A stretch of 64,000 nucleotides of DNA from NCBI GenBank assembly GCA_019752635.1, contig JAIELX010000033.1, positions 164,322 through 228,321 of the forward strand, read 5' to 3'. A program made the position numbers and the translations under genes. Positions 53,160 through 61,999 of this stretch are shown here, piece after piece; the stretch's first letter is position 1, and each line of letters begins with the position of its first letter. The DNA comes from Candidatus Obscuribacterales bacterium (lineage in GTDB: Bacteria > Cyanobacteriota > Vampirovibrionia > Obscuribacterales > Obscuribacteraceae). The notes beneath the pieces were generated by a model, which worked only from the letters and a program-made list of their open reading frames with translations, had not been told where the DNA came from and searched no databases.

Positions 53160-54481
53160 GTGATCCGCTCAGTGACTCCGTTAGGAGTTGAGCACAGTAT
53201 CGCCGGCGCAATCCTAGCGGTCCGTAGGTCGTGATCCGCTCAGTGACTCCGTTAGGAGTTGAGCACAATTGCCAATGCTCGGGCGTGAAGTGCCCGCCGC
53301 CGTGATCCGCTCAGTGACTCCGTTAGGAGTTGAGCACCGGGGTAGCCCTACGTCAACCTGCGAGCGCACCGCCGTGATCCGCTCAGTGACTCCGTTAGGA
53401 GTTGAGCACATCCGGTTACCGGCGCGATAGGTCATCACCAGGGCGTGATCCGCTCAGTGACTCCGTTAGGAGTTGAGCACACTGGCTTGAAGGCACGGGC
53501 TTATCGTTTGAGCTTGTGATCCGCTCAGTGACTCCGTTAGGAGTTGAGCACGGAAAACAGATCGCTTGGAACGCCGACCGAACAATTGGGTGATCCGCTC
53601 AGTGACTCCGTTAGGAGTTGAGCACCAACAATCCCAGAGCTTTAGTCCGCTGCATTGCAAGTGATCCGCTCAGTGACTCCGTTAGGAGTTGAGCACTATG
53701 AGCAAATTTACACCGTTGAGGGGGCTTGCGCGTGATCCGCTCAGTGACTCCGTTAGGAGTTGAGCACAGCGGACTATTCCCGCAACCAGTTACACAGATG
53801 GCGGGTGATCCGCTCAGTGACTCCGTTAGGAGTTGAGCACCCGGCGATGGTGCTGAGTTGTGGCAGGAGAGGTTGGTGCTCCGCTCAGTGACTCCGTTAG
53901 GAGTTGAGCACACTCTGCTGTGTGGGATGCGGCGGTGTGGGATTCGGGTGATCCGCTCAGTGACTCCGTTAGGAGTTGAGCACCGCTGCTCGATACACTT
54001 CATAGTCCGCGCCCAGGTGTGATCCGCTCAGTGACTCCGTTAGGAGTTGAGCACTACTCCAGCACCCGGACCCTTTTCTTGAGGTCGTCGTGATCCGCTC
54101 AGTGACTCCGTTAGGAGTTGAGCACTCCGCGTGCGTCCACCCAAGCACGTTGACAGCGTGGTGATCCGCTCAGTGACTCCGTTAGGAGTTGAGCACGGAC
54201 TACTGTGGTTCCGTAGACGCTGTCGACCTGTTGTGATCCGCTCAGTGACTCCGTTAGGAGTTGAGCACCAAAGAAGATTTCCTCGACTCAGTTAAAAGAG
54301 GCGCGTGATCCGCTCAGTGACTCCGTTAGGAGTTGAGCACGATATAGCCAATATGATAGCCAAGAACGTATTAGGTGATCCGCTCAGTGACTCCGTTAGG
54401 AGTTGAGCACCGCTTTACCTGGTTCGCATCGAACTTGATGCTGAAGTGATCCGCTCAGTGACTCCGTTAGGAGTTGAGCAC
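53160..54481 (+). CRISPR. CRISPR array, 19 repeats and 18 spacers
   Basis: Repeats are 36 bp, starting GTGATCCGCTCAGTGACTCC and ending GTTAGGAGTTGAGCAC; spacers are 34-38 bp (mostly 35). All repeats are identical except number 11 (53876-53911), where A at position 4 is C. The repeat contains a hairpin ACTCC-GTTA-GGAGT followed by TGAGCAC; cleavage below it would leave the 8-nt handle TTGAGCAC on the crRNA 5' end, so transcription from left to right is likely. The first and last repeats are both perfect, so polarity cannot be read from a decayed terminal repeat. Both repeat ends form GTG...CAC. The array follows the type I-MYXAN cas operon and is likely its own. Confidence 0.97.
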
Positions 54482-54724
54482 CAAACGTGCAGGTGCAAGG
54501 TTTCTGCGGTTGTTATCACTATCTACCAATATAATCAGACGCTTCCAACGACGACGAGCGGGTCTGAACTCTTCGGCTTCCTGGTGCCATTCTTTGGAGC
54601 AGCTACAGGCTTATCTTGCATCTTGTTAATTCGGGGACGCACCTACGCGAAGACTTGTCATGGGGTCCCATTAACGAGCATCCGATGTTAGATTTAAGGT
54701 CCACAGCAGGAGTGATAACGCGGC

Positions 54725-55546
54725 ATGACAGAGTCGTTGTTTGGCGCAAATACGTTGGTTTCTATCTCCTACGAATGGACCGATGGCACCCACTGGCGCA
54801 GCCAGGCAACGGGTTTTCTATATGGACGCTTGCTCAACGCATCCCGTGCTCAATACGACGTGTATCTCGTCACTAGTCAACATTGTTTTCAACTCGAAGA
54901 CGGTTACATGTATCCCTCAGTTCTGGTGAGCATGAATCCACGCAATGAAAGTCAGGCTGCCGTCATCGCCGAGCTTCCTTTAGTCGAGAAGGCAGTGCCA
55001 CTTTGGACCAGCACTCCAGGCGTAGACATTGCTGTGTTGCGCATGGGTCTTCGCGAACTCAACAGCCACAATCTGGACTATGTCTTTTTCCAATCCGATG
55101 TTCATCCAATGAAAGTGCAGCAATTCTTCGATCTCGGTTGCATCGAAGGCGAAGCACTTTTTATACTCGGCTTCGAAGCCGGCGTTCCAGAGCTGCGCCG
55201 CAACCACCCAATCCGGCGTTCCGGCTCCATCGCTCGAATTCGAGATCTCTACGAGGGCGACAGCTCATTTTTCATGGCAGAAGCAACTGTTTTCCCGGGT
55301 AACAGCGGCGGTCCTGTTTTCCTGGCACCATCAAGCAGCTTATTACAAGCCAACAGCATCGCATTCCCGCCGCTCATCGGCGTGGTCTCCGGCTATTGGC
55401 CGTACGCAGCAGAAACCTTGGACTCTCACGGCAGAAAGCAAAATACTTACTACCAACAAAACCGAGGGCTCTGCTGCGTGTGGCCGGTCGACTATATCGA
55501 GCACACTATTTCATTGCACATCGAACGATTCGGCAGCTTGACTTAG
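54725..55546 (+). CDS. Trypsin-like serine protease
   Basis: 273 residues. Catalytic triad visible: His in LVTSQHCFQLED, Asp in GVDIAVLRMGLREL, Ser in VFPGNSGGPVFLAP, with the GNSGGP block of S1-type proteases. No signal peptide, so it is probably cytoplasmic. C-terminal CCVWPVDYIEHTI is the usual ending of trypsin-like domains. It lies just beyond the CRISPR array and convergent with the mobilization operon; a defence or cargo role is possible but not shown. Confidence 0.8.
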   Translation: MTESLFGANTLVSISYEWTDGTHWRSQATGFLYGRLLNASRAQYDVYLVTSQHCFQLEDGYMYPSVLVSMNPRNESQAAVIAELPLVEKAVPLWTSTPGVDIAVLRMGLRELNSHNLDYVFFQSDVHPMKVQQFFDLGCIEGEALFILGFEAGVPELRRNHPIRRSGSIARIRDLYEGDSSFFMAEATVFPGNSGGPVFLAPSSSLLQANSIAFPPLIGVVSGYWPYAAETLDSHGRKQNTYYQQNRGLCCVWPVDYIEHTISLHIERFGSLT

Positions 55547-55548
55547 CC

Positions 55549-56511
55549 TTACCGGAGGCGATCAAACGGATTGCGAACGCTCTGCCCTGTGCCGTCCTGC
55601 AGTAACGGACTAGTATGCAGTGTCAGAGTATCAGGAGGACTTGCCTCCCGGTTGCTGTTTCGCAGAAACTCGTCCATCTGAGACTGGTGCAATTCCTGCT
55701 CCTGTATATATTGCTGCCGTTGCTGTCGCATCTGGTCTTGCAACTGCTGAGAGATCTCAACAGCATGGTCTTGCTGTTGAACTTTCCTAACGTTTACGTG
55801 CTTTTGGCAATTTTCAAAGGCCGTTCCCAGCGTAAACAACAAGGCAAATGCTGTCGTGCCCAAAAGTCCGTAAGGCGGAATCAACGCATGTCGCGGCTTC
55901 GGCGGTTCCTTCACCTCAACACGCAAGGCATGCTTGATGCTATAAGTCAGGCTCTCTATTTCACGATCACATCGCTCTCGCGACACCGGTGCATGAACCG
56001 TCCAGGTCAGCTTAACTTTTGTTTGATCCATCGGTAGCTCATTAGACAGCCCGAGCGTCATTCGACGCGACAGCTGCGCTCGCATTTGCTCCTGTGTTAG
56101 CGGAGTCACCGTCACCTCCAACATTACAATCCTCGGTGCCTGAGTCATGGCCGCAACATGCAAGAGCGGCTCGGTAAAATTCAGGAGCGCGACAATACGC
56201 CCTTCAGTCTCTTCGGTACTTCTGATTGTCCACGCAAACGGTCCGAGATTTCGCCCTGCAATAGCCTGTTTGATTATCCCGAACGTCTGCGGGTAATCTA
56301 TTGGTGTATCGAATGCTTCCGGATTGTCCTTCTTCGCGTATATTAGCTTGTCGATGCCGCTGCACACATACCAAACACATAGTGCGGCACAAAATCCGAG
56401 CGGTATTCCCGAAAAGGAGTCGAGCCCGGGAATGTCCATGATGAGCCTTGCGACTACGAGAAACACCACCAGTGCCAACGGCAAACCTAAAAATACAGAA
56501 CTGAAATACAT
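55549..56511 (-). CDS. Membrane partner of the coupling protein (hypothetical)
   Basis: 320 residues. Two TM helices at the N-terminus (about 5-25 and 35-50), a soluble domain (~80-200) with WTIRSTEETEGRIVALLNFT and VKLTWTVHAPVSRERCDREI, another hydrophobic segment at ~225-240 and a Gln-rich coiled coil (QLQDQMRQQRQQYIQEQEL). The soluble domain resembles the N-terminal domain of the coupling protein encoded just upstream (W-x-x-A-V-I-N-W, C-x-x-x-(I/V)-(R/E)-x-L), which itself lacks a TM segment. The pair may form a split membrane coupling protein. Last gene of the operon. Confidence 0.55.
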   Translation of the reverse strand: MYFSSVFLGLPLALVVFLVVARLIMDIPGLDSFSGIPLGFCAALCVWYVCSGIDKLIYAKKDNPEAFDTPIDYPQTFGIIKQAIAGRNLGPFAWTIRSTEETEGRIVALLNFTEPLLHVAAMTQAPRIVMLEVTVTPLTQEQMRAQLSRRMTLGLSNELPMDQTKVKLTWTVHAPVSRERCDREIESLTYSIKHALRVEVKEPPKPRHALIPPYGLLGTTAFALLFTLGTAFENCQKHVNVRKVQQQDHAVEISQQLQDQMRQQRQQYIQEQELHQSQMDEFLRNSNREASPPDTLTLHTSPLLQDGTGQSVRNPFDRLR

Positions 56512-56530
56512 GTATCTACCTCCGCTTTCA

Positions 56531-58549
56531 TTACCAGCCTAAGAAGTCCAAACCTTTGTCGTCCTGGTCTTTTCCTCCTTTCGAATTATTCTGATCGTCG
56601 ATGCCATCTGGCATCTCAGTGTCCGGCTCTTCTCCCTCGCCAACCTCCATTTCTTCCGGCGTACGATCGCGCCCCAGGTCAAATGTCGCTCTCTTCTCTG
56701 GCTCCGGCGGCGCAGTGTCTTTCGGCTTGCTTGACCTGCGCGTCAGATTCTCATCGACTTGCAGCACACGCCGCGCCAGCATCGGATAAGATCGAGTATC
56801 CGTGTGCCTCAAGTAATCACGCCATGTAAGTGCACTTACTTTGACCGGTCTTGTCTCAGGCAAGAACACAACCATATGCGGCTTGCCCGATTCGACGATT
56901 CCGCGCTTCTCATCGATAGCACCGAGCGTCATCAGCTCATCGGGACTCAGCAGCGGCTCTTTCTCTCTGGTTTCGCGCAACTGCCCGGACGACGTTACTT
57001 TTGCCGAGGCCTCTTCAATCGTCACGCCAACCATCTCGGAGACCTTCTTGGCCGTGTCGTATTCGTTTGGCTTGAAAAAGATCTTGGTGGCCGGCTGCGA
57101 AATGAGCAGATTAGCTTCATCCTTGTAGACAAGTTTTAGCTGCTGAAAGTCTTGCACCCCAAGTAGTACCGGCAGCTTGTCATGCCTCAAAATCGTCAGC
57201 TTCTGCGGCATCCTGGCAACATATCCGAAGTTCGTAAACTCATCAAGCGACAGAAAAATCGGATGCTTAAATTCATGCCCCAACACAAAATTGAGCACGA
57301 CATTGAACATCACTGCAGCCACCTGCTTCAGCTCGTCTTTCTCTGCCGGCACCGCAAAATACAAAGTAAATAACTTTTCCGGAAGCGTGGCGAAATCGAT
57401 ATCAGTCTTCTCTGTAAGCGCCCTTATTCTTGGCTCCCGCCAGCGCTTGATCCGATTCACCAGCCCGGTAATAACAAGGTTTCGGTAGCCCTCACTTGTA
57501 TTCTCATGAAAAGACTGATAGATGTCGGTCGCTTCTTCGATGTCGCTGTTGAGAAGAAGCTCTTGCAGGTGCTTCGCGCCTTTCATCGCCATTTTGGCAA
57601 CAGCGGACATACTACAGTTGCCCTGTTCGCGCTCCCCAACTGAATGCAAAATCAACGAACTCAAAAGCAATCGCTCCGACATCTCCCAGGACTGGTCTCC
57701 TCGGTGCGTGGATAGCGTCGTGCTTTGCATGATCAGCTCGGTAATTCTCGTTGCATCAGCCTCCGTATTAACGAAGTCCAGCGGATTGATGCGATCGGAA
57801 CTTAAGTCATCAGGGTTGAAGAAGTAAATGTCGTGTCCCTTAGACGCGCGATAGGCATGGGTTTTGCGAAAGAGATCGGCGATCCCTTTGCCACCGGTCG
57901 CCTCAGTCACTATCGCACTTGATTCTGTTCGCTCCAGCAGGTTCGGAATAAACACGCCAGTGGTTTTTCCGGACCCGGTCGGCCCACAAATCAGCGCATG
58001 CCTGTTCGTCTGAATGTCCGGGATTCGCAGCGAAACAGCATTGCTCTTGTCGGAGGTAATTAAAAGCGTTCCGGCCCTGGCTTCCCCGAGATAACCCGCC
58101 AAGTGCAGCTCACGCTGAGTTGCCCAACGTGCGCCCCTGGTCTCCGCTACCGTCAAATTGTGCAACTGCTTGGTGCCTGACAAGCAGCTAGCAGCCAGTT
58201 CCCGCACATGCTTGGCGCACTCCGACTGCGTCCACGGGTACTTGTTTTCGAGCACCTCTATCTCTACTGCGGCTCTGTCTGCACGACAGACTCTGCGATC
58301 AACTCCAATTGATTCAGAGACATTTCTGTCGCCCTCTGACTCTCGCCAGTTAATGACTGCCGTAAACTCAAAGCGCCAGTCAATTCCACGAATTCTTTCG
58401 CTATAGCGCTTCTCCGCTGTGATCAGGTTAAGGTGCGGGTCAACGAAGGTAGGTTTCCACTGCAAGCGCCGTAGCGTGCTCAGAAAGATGCGCGACACTT
58501 TGTCAGTCGGAACTTCAGCAGCAAAGGAGTCTTTTGATGATGCGGGCAT
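56531..58549 (-). CDS. Type IV coupling protein (TraG/TraD/VirD4-like)
   Basis: 672 residues. Walker A HALICGPTGSGKTTG (~188), Walker B FLSLDEFTNFGYVARMP (~431), and the distal TraG block VLLGVQDFQQLKLVYKDEAN and LISQPATKIFFKPNEYDTAK. The ATPase pumps relaxase-bound DNA to the transfer channel. Its first ~150 residues form a soluble domain without the usual TM helices (ERIRGIDWRFEFTAVINWRE), and the C-terminus is acidic and charged. Membrane attachment probably comes from the next gene. Confidence 0.9.
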   Translation of the reverse strand: MPASSKDSFAAEVPTDKVSRIFLSTLRRLQWKPTFVDPHLNLITAEKRYSERIRGIDWRFEFTAVINWRESEGDRNVSESIGVDRRVCRADRAAVEIEVLENKYPWTQSECAKHVRELAASCLSGTKQLHNLTVAETRGARWATQRELHLAGYLGEARAGTLLITSDKSNAVSLRIPDIQTNRHALICGPTGSGKTTGVFIPNLLERTESSAIVTEATGGKGIADLFRKTHAYRASKGHDIYFFNPDDLSSDRINPLDFVNTEADATRITELIMQSTTLSTHRGDQSWEMSERLLLSSLILHSVGEREQGNCSMSAVAKMAMKGAKHLQELLLNSDIEEATDIYQSFHENTSEGYRNLVITGLVNRIKRWREPRIRALTEKTDIDFATLPEKLFTLYFAVPAEKDELKQVAAVMFNVVLNFVLGHEFKHPIFLSLDEFTNFGYVARMPQKLTILRHDKLPVLLGVQDFQQLKLVYKDEANLLISQPATKIFFKPNEYDTAKKVSEMVGVTIEEASAKVTSSGQLRETREKEPLLSPDELMTLGAIDEKRGIVESGKPHMVVFLPETRPVKVSALTWRDYLRHTDTRSYPMLARRVLQVDENLTRRSSKPKDTAPPEPEKRATFDLGRDRTPEEMEVGEGEEPDTEMPDGIDDQNNSKGGKDQDDKGLDFLGW

Positions 58550-58554
58550 TTTTC

Positions 58555-59583
58555 CTACCTCATACGTGAGTCAATATCGTCGTCGCGTTTGCTGCGCTGG
58601 TGAGTTTCGCGCGACTGTTGCGCCATAAACGCTTTCTTTGCTGAATCTTGCTTCTGTTGTTTGCCAGGCGTAGCCTGCTTCGTCGGTATCGTCTGTTTGG
58701 TCGTCGCCTTGTCCGAGTTTTCTTTCTGCTTGTTCTTGTTCTTTCGTTCGCGCATTATCGACAGAAATTTGCTGTTTTCAATGCCACGATTCTTGCTTCG
58801 ATCACGAGGTTCATTCCGTCCATCTTTGTTATCTTTCTTGGCATTGTCGAAGAAACCATTTTCAAACTCACGGTCATGGCTCGGGAGCGAAGCTGAATCA
58901 CTGTATTCGCGCACACTCTTACCTCTTCGTCGTCGTTTGCGCCGCGCTTCCAGCTCCCGTTGCCTCTTCGCTTCTTTTCTCTGCTCGGCGCGCTCTTGCC
59001 GTTCGCGATCCCGGGGATCTTCCAGCGGTTTATTGGCTCGGCCGCCCCTGATTGCAGCACGCTGCATCTGCTGCCATTCTTTTAGTCCGCGCTTGGCTGC
59101 TTTGCGCTCATATGGGCGCTCCGGTCCTTGCTGCATCATCCTTGCGCCGGCATTAAAGCCCAGATCCTTTAGCCCTCGGCTAGTTGCGCCTCGAACTGTC
59201 GAGGCAATTCCAGACTCCATTCCAGTGAACTTTTCCGTGTATTCAGCGCCAAGCCGATTCTTCTCTTTGTCGTCATCTTGAGCTTTTTGCTTGTCCGTGC
59301 GTTTATCATTTTTCGAATTGTTTGCTTTCTCCAGCTTTTTGTCCGGCTCCTGCCCCTCTATCTCTTTAAGCTTGAACCGTCCTTTTTTTTCAGTGGACTC
59401 CTTCTGAGCTTTTTTAACCACCTTCTCCTTTTGCGGGCGTGGTCGAGCCGGCCATGCAGGACGACGCTTCGGAACCTTAGGAAACTTCGGCACCGCCGCT
59501 TTTACGTTAGCCGCCTGATCGCGCGCTTCCTTTTCCTGCTTCTCTTTGTCGCCGGTCTTCTGCTCTTCTTCTGATTGGGCCAT
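58555..59583 (-). CDS. Highly charged, probably disordered protein of the mobilization operon
   Basis: 342 residues, dominated by Lys, Glu, Arg and Gln, with long helical repeats (KEKQEKEARDQAANVKAAV, RERQERAEQRKEAKRQRELE). A short more ordered central part has ASTVRGATSRGLKDLGFNAG. No known domain. Between the relaxase and coupling-protein genes (20 and 5 bp gaps), so it is probably an accessory DNA-binding or bridging factor. Confidence 0.6.
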   Translation of the reverse strand: MAQSEEEQKTGDKEKQEKEARDQAANVKAAVPKFPKVPKRRPAWPARPRPQKEKVVKKAQKESTEKKGRFKLKEIEGQEPDKKLEKANNSKNDKRTDKQKAQDDDKEKNRLGAEYTEKFTGMESGIASTVRGATSRGLKDLGFNAGARMMQQGPERPYERKAAKRGLKEWQQMQRAAIRGGRANKPLEDPRDRERQERAEQRKEAKRQRELEARRKRRRRGKSVREYSDSASLPSHDREFENGFFDNAKKDNKDGRNEPRDRSKNRGIENSKFLSIMRERKNKNKQKENSDKATTKQTIPTKQATPGKQQKQDSAKKAFMAQQSRETHQRSKRDDDIDSRMR

Positions 59584-59603
59584 TTCAGTTACTCCTCTGC
59601 TAG

Positions 59604-60809
59604 TTACTCTTCGCTTTCCTGCTCATCTGACTCCTGGTTCTCCCGCTGTTTCCTCTCACGCTCCTGTTTGTGCTTTATCAATGTCTGCTCCCGAATCCAG
59701 TCGCTAAGGGCCTTTCGTTCAGGCTCAAGCAAATGGATGTCGCCGCGTCGATCCAGCTTTTGATACTTTTTCAAGTAATCCAAATCGAGGTCGCGACTAA
59801 GCAATACTGTCCGATTCTCAGACATGTTGAGCCGTATGTGTTTGACTTTGGCTGCTTCGCGCTCCAGTGCCTTTTGATCGCGCCACTGGTCCTTAATCCA
59901 CTGCTCCAATCGAGCCGCGTCGTACTCGGTCATCGCAGCACGTACTTGCGCGTGCCCTGCTTTGTAGTCGGACTCCAAGTCGCGCAAGAGTTCCAGTGAA
60001 GTGTTCCAGTTGTACTGAACAGGAATTTCCACCAGCTCACTTGAGTAAGTGACAGTAATCGGTCGTGAGTATTCGCGCCACTGGCGCTCTTGCCGGAGCC
60101 TCTCCCTTCGCTCGTTTTCTATTTGCGTTCTTGATTCCAGGGTTTGGAAGTCCGGCTGCTCACCTAGCGATACAACTTCGGCGCGACGCCTCTGTTCTTG
60201 CTCTTTCAGTCTCTTCTGTGCCGGCGACAGAGACTTCTCCTCACCAGACTTATTTTTCCCGAAGACAGTTTTCAACCGGTCAAGGAAGCGGCTGAACTTC
60301 GGCTTATCACCGTCAGTCTGCGGCTCCTTTGTTAACAGCAGCCTATTTCGTTCTAAGTATTCATCACCAACGCTTTTGATGATTTCGTAGTCTCTGCGAT
60401 CGAAGCGAACACGGCGCCCGTTCTTGTCGACTCCCATCACCACCACGTGGCAGTGCGCGTTCTCAGTATTGTCATGCCGCACTCCATACCACTCAAGCTC
60501 CTGTCCTTTGCGGCGACCAATCTCATGCATGATTTCGCGAACATACTCCTGGATATCAGTCTTCTCAGCTCCGGGTGAAATGATTAGTTTGTGCATCAGG
60601 AAGCCCTGCTTCTTGTACGAGCACACGCTTGCATGCACCATGTCGCTACCGATCTTGTCGTCTTTGCCGTCAAAGAACTTCCTCGCCCGTTCGTCGCGGT
60701 CTTTGCCCGGCCGGAACTGCACATAGCGCAGGTGCGCCCTGGCTCGCTCCATTGCACGGGCGCCGTTGACATATGAGTGCTTAACCACTGAACGATAGGT
60801 GCTGGACAT
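59604..60809 (-). CDS. MOB-family relaxase (HUH endonuclease) with WI repeats
   Basis: 401 residues. Relaxase domain: HLRYVQFRPGKDRDERARKF near the N-terminus with a candidate nucleophilic Tyr (Y29), and motif III HDNTENAHCHVVVMG, H112, H119 and H121 as the metal triad. Cuts oriT and carries the strand to the recipient. After the domain (~190 on) comes a charged linker, then two repeats ending EQWIKDQWRDQKAL and SDWIREQTLIKHKQ that resemble repeats in the protein at 62000-63220. The MOB class (MOBP-like) is probable but not settled. Confidence 0.85.
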   Translation of the reverse strand: MSSTYRSVVKHSYVNGARAMERARAHLRYVQFRPGKDRDERARKFFDGKDDKIGSDMVHASVCSYKKQGFLMHKLIISPGAEKTDIQEYVREIMHEIGRRKGQELEWYGVRHDNTENAHCHVVVMGVDKNGRRVRFDRRDYEIIKSVGDEYLERNRLLLTKEPQTDGDKPKFSRFLDRLKTVFGKNKSGEEKSLSPAQKRLKEQEQRRRAEVVSLGEQPDFQTLESRTQIENERRERLRQERQWREYSRPITVTYSSELVEIPVQYNWNTSLELLRDLESDYKAGHAQVRAAMTEYDAARLEQWIKDQWRDQKALEREAAKVKHIRLNMSENRTVLLSRDLDLDYLKKYQKLDRRGDIHLLEPERKALSDWIREQTLIKHKQERERKQRENQESDEQESEE

Positions 60810-60813
60810 CTAC

Positions 60814-61209
60814 TTAACCCGCAATCTTTTTCGACATTGCCTGAGTAGCCGCGAGCTCTTCTTCTGTCAGCGCCGCTGCTATCCGCCTGGACGCTTTAGC
60901 CCTGCACTCTTGCAATAGCTTGTCGCTCTCTTCTAAGCGAGACATAAAATCGTTGAGTGTCTCAACCCCGATGGCCGTCTTGGCCAACAGTGCACAAATC
61001 CGGTTAGTCGAAGCCCTGAGTTGCTGCCGGTATTCATCGACGATCTCACAGCGCTCTTGTGCGTCTTCATGCTCCAGGTAATGCAAAAGTGCCTCCCTGA
61101 CTAACTCCGAATGAGTCAAAGATTTGCGATAAGCTATGGCTCTAAAACGTTCCAGATCCTGTGGCGAAAGCCTGGTTGAAAGTTGAGCTATTCGATCTAA
61201 TTTGGGCAT
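60814..61209 (-). CDS. RHH-type mobilization accessory protein (MobC-like)
   Basis: 131 residues from 61209 (GAGGAG 7-12 bp upstream; the longer frame has no site). N-terminal ribbon-helix-helix: DRIAQLSTRLSPQDLERFRA then RKSLTHSELVREALLHYLEH. The helical rest (STNRICALLAKTAIGVETLN) resembles MobC relaxosome subunits. It should bind oriT next to its own promoter. Ends 4 bp before the relaxase start: first gene of the mob operon. Confidence 0.8.
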   Translation of the reverse strand: MPKLDRIAQLSTRLSPQDLERFRAIAYRKSLTHSELVREALLHYLEHEDAQERCEIVDEYRQQLRASTNRICALLAKTAIGVETLNDFMSRLEESDKLLQECRAKASRRIAAALTEEELAATQAMSKKIAG

Positions 61210-61999
61210 ATTTTTTGCTCCTCTGTTATCACCAAAACACTTGAGTCTCTTCTCTCTCCAGACTCGGGACGACCAAATGCCACCATCGATGTCGATTTGG
61301 CTATCGCCAAAAGCAAGCAGGCGCAAGCATCTCGGGCGCAGGGACTGCGACCGTTTATCCTGCCGTACCCTGCGGGTCCGGTTCGAGCCAATTCCTGGCA
61401 ACCAATACTGCGCGGCAGTTTTCGTAAATCCATCCGCTAGAAGCAGCATCAGAAGCGCTTCTTGCAAAAGCTGGACGTAGAACTACTATTCATGCGGCAG
61501 CGCTGCAAGTCGCCCTGCGGAGTACCGCTTGAAAGCCAGTAACAGTGCTGGCACCACTAGCTAATAGTTCTCTCTTCAGCTTCGCATACGAGCCTGAAAA
61601 ATATCTGAAAAAGTGATCCCCGTAGAAAAAGAGTTTGATCTGTTTTTTGTGCAGCGCATCGCAATGCAACCGCTAATAAAATCGGCAACGGCGATCAACT
61701 TGGAGATTAGGCAGACCATGCAAAAATCGCCGCGCGCCTCATATGAGCCGCGCAGCTTGCGCTTCGAGTTGTTTGCGTTGCCTAGTAAAAAGAGATCAGG
61801 GAAAACACTAGTTTTTCTGCGTGCTACTCCAAAAATATTGCGAAATTTCAATCCAGAATCTGATACTGCTCTTTCACAGCGATTCTTAAAAAAATAGGGC
61901 GCCCGGGTTTCAGAAGTTTTTCAGATCCACCCGCTATGATCGTTAGGGGCACTGTATTCAAATGGCTTTCCGCACTCCGAGGCGAGATTTTGCCAGCGC
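61210..61999. other. Intergenic region upstream of the mob operon, candidate oriT
   Basis: 790 bp with no convincing gene; frames on both strands (for example 61613-61897) have doubtful composition and no clear start sites. Placement immediately upstream of the mob operon is where oriT normally lies; a specific candidate is listed separately. Confidence 0.5.
61497..61552 (+). other. Candidate oriT/nic region
   Basis: A perfect 10-bp palindrome GCAGCGCTGC (61497-61506) is followed directly by AAGTCGCCCT, similar to the inverted repeat plus AAGTGCGCCCT arrangement of RSF1010-type nic sites. A second short inverted repeat, GCCAG (61535-61539) and CTGGC (61548-61552), lies downstream. The similarity is by eye only. 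Confidence 0.35.

Noticed and set aside
53083..54003. Minus-strand frames with repeated CSTPNGVTERIT motifs
   Set aside because: They are translations of the CRISPR repeat, not proteins.
61613..61897. 94-codon plus-strand frame in the mob intergenic region
   Set aside because: No start site or recognisable domain and an equally long frame lies on the other strand.
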